Below are positions 27,226 to 32,557 of a stretch of 32,557 bases of DNA, piece by piece. The stretch lies in contig WFUN01000044.1 in NCBI GenBank assembly GCA_015484905.1, positions 1-32,557 on the forward strand, written 5' to 3'. Source of the DNA: Hydrogenimonas sp. (GTDB lineage Bacteria > Campylobacterota > Campylobacteria > Campylobacterales > Hydrogenimonadaceae). The notes beneath the pieces were generated by a model. The model saw only the letters and a program-made list of their open reading frames with translations. It made no database searches and was not told the origin of the DNA. The first letter of the stretch is position 1, and every line of letters begins with the position of its first letter. The translations under genes were made by a program, and so were the position numbers.

Positions 27226-29877
27226 TTAATTCTCTTTGGAGTCTACCTCAAACAGCTCCTGACTATCGAGAAAATAGATATACGCATCTATACTTCTCTT
27301 TTCCGGCATAAGATGCAAAAGCGCCTCTTTATATCTTAAAATCTGCTCCTTATAGGCCCTGATATCATGAGGAGTCACGGTTTTGTAATCTATTATCACT
27401 CCCCTGTCTCCCTTGTCTACAAAAAGGTCCACAACCCCTACTTTTCCCTTGCGAACGAACATAAGTTCATGAAAACGACTACCCTCGATCAAAAGCCGAT
27501 ATTTCATATTCTCTTCGGATATGCCTACCATCTTTTTTATCTTTTCCACATCGCACAGGGCCCCGTAACGGTTCAAAAGAGCATCTTCGTCGCCCATTTC
27601 AAAAAGATAATGAACTCCAAGACCGTGAAAAATCGCCTCAAAATTATTGGCCTCGTACATCTCGTCCTCTTTCAAAATCTCCTGGCGTCCATAATTTTTC
27701 CCCCTGTAGACAAATGGACGACTCACTTTACGAACCGTTTCGCATATTTCACTCTTTTGTAATTTTCCTATCGTCTGCTCTTTAAGATTCAAAAAGTCGA
27801 AAACGGATGATTTCTCGTTTTTAAGAACGAAAAGAGCCGTTTTTGCGCGAGTGAAAGCCACATATGTACGATTCATCTCATCCTCTTTTTTCAACCTCTT
27901 TTCACGTGCAACCGCTTCGGCATACTCTGCATCCACAATCTCTCTGTTCTTGAATTTTATGAAAAGACGGTTGAGCTCTATCCCCTCATAATCGAAAATC
28001 AAAGACGAGGTATCGTTCTTACTCTGTCCCAGCCTGTCAAGAACTATCAGATGTTCGAACTCAAGCCCTTTTGATTTATGAATAGTCAAAACTCTTATCC
28101 CCTCTATTCCACCCGGCGGCAACTCTTCATCAAACCTCTCCACTTCATAAACAAATTCAAATATATCATGCAATGGAATGGAAAACTCCAGAAGTTTCAC
28201 AGCGGCCTCGTCAAAAAGAGAATATCGTTGCATTATCTGCTTCAACATGACGGCCGGACGGCCGTTTTTTATATCGGGTACAAACTCTTCATCGTATGGT
28301 TCGCCTATGAGCGAAAGAAAATTGAGTCTATGAAGAGCTCCCTCTTCTCCTCTTTGTCTGCACAAAATCATCTTCATAAGCTCTATCATCGCTTTTGCGG
28401 AAGGCTGTTGTACAACTTTGGCGCGCTTATGTGTTGCGATCTCTTTCCCAAACCGCCTCTTTATATACTCTTGCACTTGCAGTATCTCTTTATTGTCATG
28501 CACAAGAATCGCTATCTGCTCTTCCGGCACTCCATGTTCAAAAAGAGTCTGCAGCGCCTCACCCATCATCTCGAGAGGCTCCCCCTCGGCCACTTTTACA
28601 TATCCACCCTTTTTATGCGCTATCTGAGGCGGCTTCACATAATCAAAAGTTCTATTTACGAACTCCACTATCTCGGACCCGGACCGATAGTTGGTCTGCA
28701 AATGCTCTACTCTTACGCCAAACCTTTTTGCAACATGGGCAAAAAGTGCCTTCTGACCTCCTCTGAAACGATATATGGACTGTTTCGTATCACCTACATA
28801 AAAAAAGGAACGGTCATCTCCTCCGGCGGCGATTTCGGCTATTATCGGTTCGAAAATCCTGAATTGAGTTACGGAAGTATCCTGAAATTCGTCAAAAAGT
28901 ATATGGCCTATTCGTGCATCGAGCCTGAAATATAGAAAGTCGGTAAAACTCTTTCTATGCAAAAGTTCATAGACAAGATGTTCTACATCTTTGAAATAGA
29001 GCTCTCCACTCTGTTTCATATGGGCTATTCTGGCTCTTTTGTAACTGTTGAAAAGAGAAAGTATTCCGGATAGGAAAAACTTCTCTCTCTTTTCGTAATA
29101 TCTGCGAACAGCCTCCTTTAATTCTAGCAGCCAGATATCGAGTATAGGATCGTACGCTTTTTTGTAATCCCAGTAGTTCAGACTCTCTTTTTTAAACCAC
29201 CCCTTTGAAACTACCTCTGCAAGAGAGTCGAACCTCATCGTCTTTTTTGCCCGTTCACTGAGCGGTTTTTTTAGAAGAAACGAGCTTATCTTCAAAGCGA
29301 TATCCATCGCCTCCTTTTCGTCAAACGGTTCGACTCGGGAAGTGAAACCGCAAAGCTCTTTCTCCTTTTCGTAGAGTGTTTCGAAAAGGTGTATAAGATT
29401 CCCGCTTTTTTGTTGTTCGAAACGGGCAAACTCCACCAATCGGGCATAATCTCTCTCATCCAGACCGGATAAAAAGTGTTCGAAAAACTTCTCTTTCGAG
29501 ACCGGAGTTATTTCAAAATCGTTCTGTACCCCCGCATACCAGCAAAATTTACGAAGTACGTGGTGTATGAAACTATCAATCGTCATCACTTTGAGATCGG
29601 ACGATAGAAAAAGAGAGAGAACATGTGAACGTCTCGCTTCTATCTCTTCAGGCAAAACACCGCTCATTCTCGATATTTCACATACCATTTGCGGCTCCAT
29701 GGATTCGAGTGAAGCCATCACTCTCTCTCTCATCTCTCCTGCCGCTTTGTTGGTAAATGTAATCGCCAGAATTTCAGAAGGGTTCGCACCGCCAAAAAGC
29801 AGCGACAGATAACGCGCCACCAATGCGAACGTCTTACCGCTCCCCGCACTTGCACTAAGCGCCAATAACCGCTCCAT
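27226..29877 (-). CDS. addA: UvrD/RecB-like helicase-nuclease (AddA-type)
   Basis: LSASAGSGKTFALVARYL, ILAITFTNKAAGEMRERV, HILFDEFQDTS, YVGDTKQSIYRFRGG, VLTIHKSKGLEF, TYVAFTRAK, C-terminal VVDLFVDKGDRGVIIDYKT nuclease motif. Confidence 0.88.
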   Translation of the reverse strand: MERLLALSASAGSGKTFALVARYLSLLFGGANPSEILAITFTNKAAGEMRERVMASLESMEPQMVCEISRMSGVLPEEIEARRSHVLSLFLSSDLKVMTIDSFIHHVLRKFCWYAGVQNDFEITPVSKEKFFEHFLSGLDERDYARLVEFARFEQQKSGNLIHLFETLYEKEKELCGFTSRVEPFDEKEAMDIALKISSFLLKKPLSERAKKTMRFDSLAEVVSKGWFKKESLNYWDYKKAYDPILDIWLLELKEAVRRYYEKREKFFLSGILSLFNSYKRARIAHMKQSGELYFKDVEHLVYELLHRKSFTDFLYFRLDARIGHILFDEFQDTSVTQFRIFEPIIAEIAAGGDDRSFFYVGDTKQSIYRFRGGQKALFAHVAKRFGVRVEHLQTNYRSGSEIVEFVNRTFDYVKPPQIAHKKGGYVKVAEGEPLEMMGEALQTLFEHGVPEEQIAILVHDNKEILQVQEYIKRRFGKEIATHKRAKVVQQPSAKAMIELMKMILCRQRGEEGALHRLNFLSLIGEPYDEEFVPDIKNGRPAVMLKQIMQRYSLFDEAAVKLLEFSIPLHDIFEFVYEVERFDEELPPGGIEGIRVLTIHKSKGLEFEHLIVLDRLGQSKNDTSSLIFDYEGIELNRLFIKFKNREIVDAEYAEAVAREKRLKKEDEMNRTYVAFTRAKTALFVLKNEKSSVFDFLNLKEQTIGKLQKSEICETVRKVSRPFVYRGKNYGRQEILKEDEMYEANNFEAIFHGLGVHYLFEMGDEDALLNRYGALCDVEKIKKMVGISEENMKYRLLIEGSRFHELMFVRKGKVGVVDLFVDKGDRGVIIDYKTVTPHDIRAYKEQILRYKEALLHLMPEKRSIDAYIYFLDSQELFEVDSKEN

Positions 29878-30030
29878 CCCTCTCCTTTTTTGTACATTGG
29901 ATATCTATTATCTTATCAAAACAGATTTTGCCTGTCCAATTCTACACTGTACAATATCGCTTTCAGATCTCTTTTTCATCCGACACCCAAACAAAGCCCC
30001 CCTGTTGCAACAAAAGAAAACTCTTTCCGG

Positions 30031-30036
30031 TATAAT
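30031..30036 (+). promoter_or_regulatory. Probable -10 (TATAAT) of the oleate hydratase gene
   Basis: CCGGTATAATG 62 nt before the ATG, in the intergenic region. Confidence 0.5.
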
Positions 30037-30098
30037 GATTCTAACGGTTAAAGAAAAACAGGTCGGTTCCAACCTCTCCACAACATAAGGAAAAGCCC

Positions 30099-31694
30099 AT
30101 GAAAACCAGAGCTGACGAAAATACGAAAGTCTATCTTGTAGGAAGCGGAATAGCCTCCCTTGCGAGCGCATTTTATCTTATTGCGGATGCCAATATAGAC
30201 CCCGAGAAGATCACGATATTCGAGCAGTACTCTACAACAGGAGGCGCCTTGGATGGATCAGGAAACCCCCGGGACGGGTATCTGATACGGGGAGGAAGAA
30301 TGCATGAAAAGGAGTATCGCTGCTACTGGAGTCTGCTATCCAATATTCCATCCTTCGATAACCCGGATATCAGCGTGACCGAAGAGAGTATGGAGTTCAA
30401 CAGTCGCTTCGTATCGCATGCACAAGCAAGGCTTTTGAAAGATGGGAAAAAAGTCGATCTCTCATCTTTCGGTATCGGCAGGAGAGACCAGATTCTGATG
30501 ATGGAACTTCTGTTTACACCCGAGTCCGCATTGGCCGGCAAGCGTATAGAGGAGTGGTTCACTCTAAGTTTTTTTTCCACAAACTTCTGGATGATTTTCA
30601 CTTCCACGTTCGCATTTCAAAAGTGGAGCTCTCTTGCCGAAATGAGGCGTTATATGAGACGTTTCATGCATCTGGTACCGGGATTGAAACACCTTGGTGG
30701 AATCTTGCGTACAAAATACAACCAGTACCACTCCGTTGTTTTGCCCCTGGAAAACTACCTGCGCGACAAAGGGGTGAAGTTCGAGTTAGAAACCACTGTT
30801 ACCGACATAGATTTCGACCTCTCCAAAGAGCGCAAAACCGCCACCGCCATACAGATAAAAAGAAAGAGCAAGAGAGATACCGTCATCCTTGAAAACGGCG
30901 ATTTTCTCTTTTTTACAAACGGATCGATCACCGAAAGCACCGATGCGGGCGATCTACACAGAGCACCTCTTTTAAAAGGTGTCGAATCATCGGGAGCGTG
31001 GAAATTGTGGAAAAGAGTGGCTAAAAAAGATCCTTCGTTCGGTAACCCTGGAGTCTTCTGCGATCATATAGACCTGCAGAAATGGTACTCGTTTACCGTA
31101 ACTCTCAAGGAGAGTACGTTCCACGACTATATGGAGGATTTCACAGGCAACCTTGACGGTACAGGCGGGCTTGTGACGATGACCGACTCCAACTGGCTGA
31201 TCTCCATAGTTATAGCGCGCCAACCGCACTTTCCCGACCAGCCAAAAGATATAAAGATTTTCTGGGGCTACGCTCTTTTCGCAGATCGTATCGGAAACTA
31301 CGTAAAAAAGCCGCTGAGCGAATGTAGCGGCGAAGAGATTCTGGAGGAGCTGTGGTATCATCTTAAAATTATAGACCTTATGGAGCCTGTCATGCAAAGA
31401 GGCGGAGTGGTAAACGCTATTGCGGTATCGATGCCTTTTATAGAGAGTCTCTTTATGCCCAGAAAGCCGGGGGACCGCCCTAAAGTGATTCCGGAAGGCT
31501 CTATTAACTTCGCTTTTTTGGGTCAGTTCACCGAAATAGAAGATGATTGCGTATTTACTGTCGAATACTCTGTCAGAAGCGCACAGGAAGCGGTTTATGG
31601 CCTGTTTGAGTGCGGAAAGGAGCCGATACCCGTCTATATGGGTGCGCACAATCCTCTCAATCTATTCAAAGCGGCAGCGGCCATCAGCTCCTAA
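30099..31694 (+). CDS. Oleate hydratase (myosin-cross-reactive antigen family flavoprotein)
   Basis: YLVGSGIASLASAFYLI FAD-binding start, GGALDGSGNPRDGYLIRGGRMHEKEYRCYWSLLSNIPS, LRTKYNQYHSVVLPLENYL, SD AAGGA. Confidence 0.88.
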   Translation: MKTRADENTKVYLVGSGIASLASAFYLIADANIDPEKITIFEQYSTTGGALDGSGNPRDGYLIRGGRMHEKEYRCYWSLLSNIPSFDNPDISVTEESMEFNSRFVSHAQARLLKDGKKVDLSSFGIGRRDQILMMELLFTPESALAGKRIEEWFTLSFFSTNFWMIFTSTFAFQKWSSLAEMRRYMRRFMHLVPGLKHLGGILRTKYNQYHSVVLPLENYLRDKGVKFELETTVTDIDFDLSKERKTATAIQIKRKSKRDTVILENGDFLFFTNGSITESTDAGDLHRAPLLKGVESSGAWKLWKRVAKKDPSFGNPGVFCDHIDLQKWYSFTVTLKESTFHDYMEDFTGNLDGTGGLVTMTDSNWLISIVIARQPHFPDQPKDIKIFWGYALFADRIGNYVKKPLSECSGEEILEELWYHLKIIDLMEPVMQRGGVVNAIAVSMPFIESLFMPRKPGDRPKVIPEGSINFAFLGQFTEIEDDCVFTVEYSVRSAQEAVYGLFECGKEPIPVYMGAHNPLNLFKAAAAISS

Positions 31695-31767
31695 AAAAGC
31701 GCTCCAAACCCAACCGGCAGAGAGCGAAACCTCTATTTACTGTTCAAAAAACAGGTAACCGGGTTTT

Positions 31768-32557
31768 TTATCCTCTGCCGCATGCAATTTTATAGTCGCA
31801 ATAGCGACATTCGGACTCCTCCTGCGTTTTTTCAAATTTAATGGTGTCAGTTTCAAGCAGACTATCTAAAACTTTTTTAAAAAGGTCTCTTTTTTGTGTA
31901 GTCTCCACCGGAATCTCTTTGCTTCCGAAAAGATCGAAGTATAGTGTCTCAGCCATTTTGTCCGGATATGCCGACTCTGCCCAGATTTTGTAAAAAAGCA
32001 GCTGGAAATCGTTTTCATCTTCAAGCAGATTTTTAATGTTTCTGGTCGTTTTATAATCCATTATACGCACTTTATTGGCCGAAAGATCGACTCTGTCTAT
32101 CTTCGAGCTGAGTAAAAATCCTTCAAACTCAACACTGCACCACTCCTCTACAACCGGCTGACTCATATGGAAAAACTTATCGAAATCCAACATACAGAAT
32201 TTTTTCAGCCTATCCTCCCACTCTATGGAAAATTCGAAGCGCTGGGCCATTTTTGTAATATTCTTGTAGATGTGATCCATTATGAAGTGGTAATACTCAT
32301 CCGCTGAGAAGATCGCTTCTTTGTTTCTTGCCGCAGCTTCCAACGAAGCGTGAATAAGTAGGCCGAAATTCTTCTCTTCCCGATCTTCGCTACCGATCTT
32401 CAATATATATTTATAGTAGAAACGACGACGGCACACAAGAAAATCTTTCAGTTTTGTAGGGGTGAGTCGTCGATCACTTCTAAAAGTATTTACCGACTCC
32501 GGGATATCGTCATAAAGGTCCGGGGTTTTGCAAACTGGAGCAATAATAGGCCTGTAC
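31768..32557 (-). CDS. addB: PD-(D/E)XK nuclease, AddB-like C-terminus (5' part beyond window)
   Basis: Frame is open to the window end (YRPIIAPVCKTPDLYDDIPESVNTFRSDRRLTPTKLKDFLVCRRRFYYKYIL). SSKIDRVDLSANKVRIMDYKT; C-terminal CRYCDYKIAC (CxxCx5C), which with the upstream Cys resembles the AddB Fe-S staple. Confidence 0.8.
   Translation of the reverse strand, partial: YRPIIAPVCKTPDLYDDIPESVNTFRSDRRLTPTKLKDFLVCRRRFYYKYILKIGSEDREEKNFGLLIHASLEAAARNKEAIFSADEYYHFIMDHIYKNITKMAQRFEFSIEWEDRLKKFCMLDFDKFFHMSQPVVEEWCSVEFEGFLLSSKIDRVDLSANKVRIMDYKTTRNIKNLLEDENDFQLLFYKIWAESAYPDKMAETLYFDLFGSKEIPVETTQKRDLFKKVLDSLLETDTIKFEKTQEESECRYCDYKIACGRG

Noticed and set aside
28078-28935. 285-aa + strand ORF opposite addA
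   Set aside because: Antisense shadow of the helicase gene with no domain resemblance.
1-32557. CRISPR arrays, tRNA/rRNA genes, integrases, classic IS transposases
   Set aside because: None seen: no regularly spaced direct repeats, no recognisable tRNA/rRNA segments, no transposase or integrase motifs in the ORFs.

Overview
The window looks like a Campylobacterota (epsilonproteobacterial) chromosome segment; this lineage call rests on gene content and codon style only. It is dominated by heavy-metal (probably Cu/Ag) efflux. There are two HME-RND tripartite systems: a + strand TolC-MFP-CusA system with a His-rich adaptor, and a - strand small protein-TolC-MFP-CusA system. There is also a CPH-type (CopB-like) P-type ATPase with a His-rich N-terminus, a stand-alone CopZ-type Cys-rich/Fe-S metallochaperone domain, and an SO_0444-like permease. 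The rest includes PolX, RecQ, chorismate mutase, signal peptidase I, three c-di-GMP proteins (c-heme-sensor GGDEF-EAL, REC-PAS-GAF-GGDEF, REC-PAS-HD-GYP), and addA/addB-like genes split by an oleate hydratase. The most unusual signal is a three-copy, about 110-130 bp intergenic element (copies near 4570, 18523 and 18955). It is made of serial hairpins with compensatory changes, apparent G.U wobbles on one strand and alternative pairings. Two copies in inverted orientation flank a small acidic ORF that has a diverged tandem paralog next door. Other points are three genes with a -10-like hexamer exactly 6 nt before ATG (candidate leaderless mRNAs) and a two-state hairpin leader before the copper ATPase.
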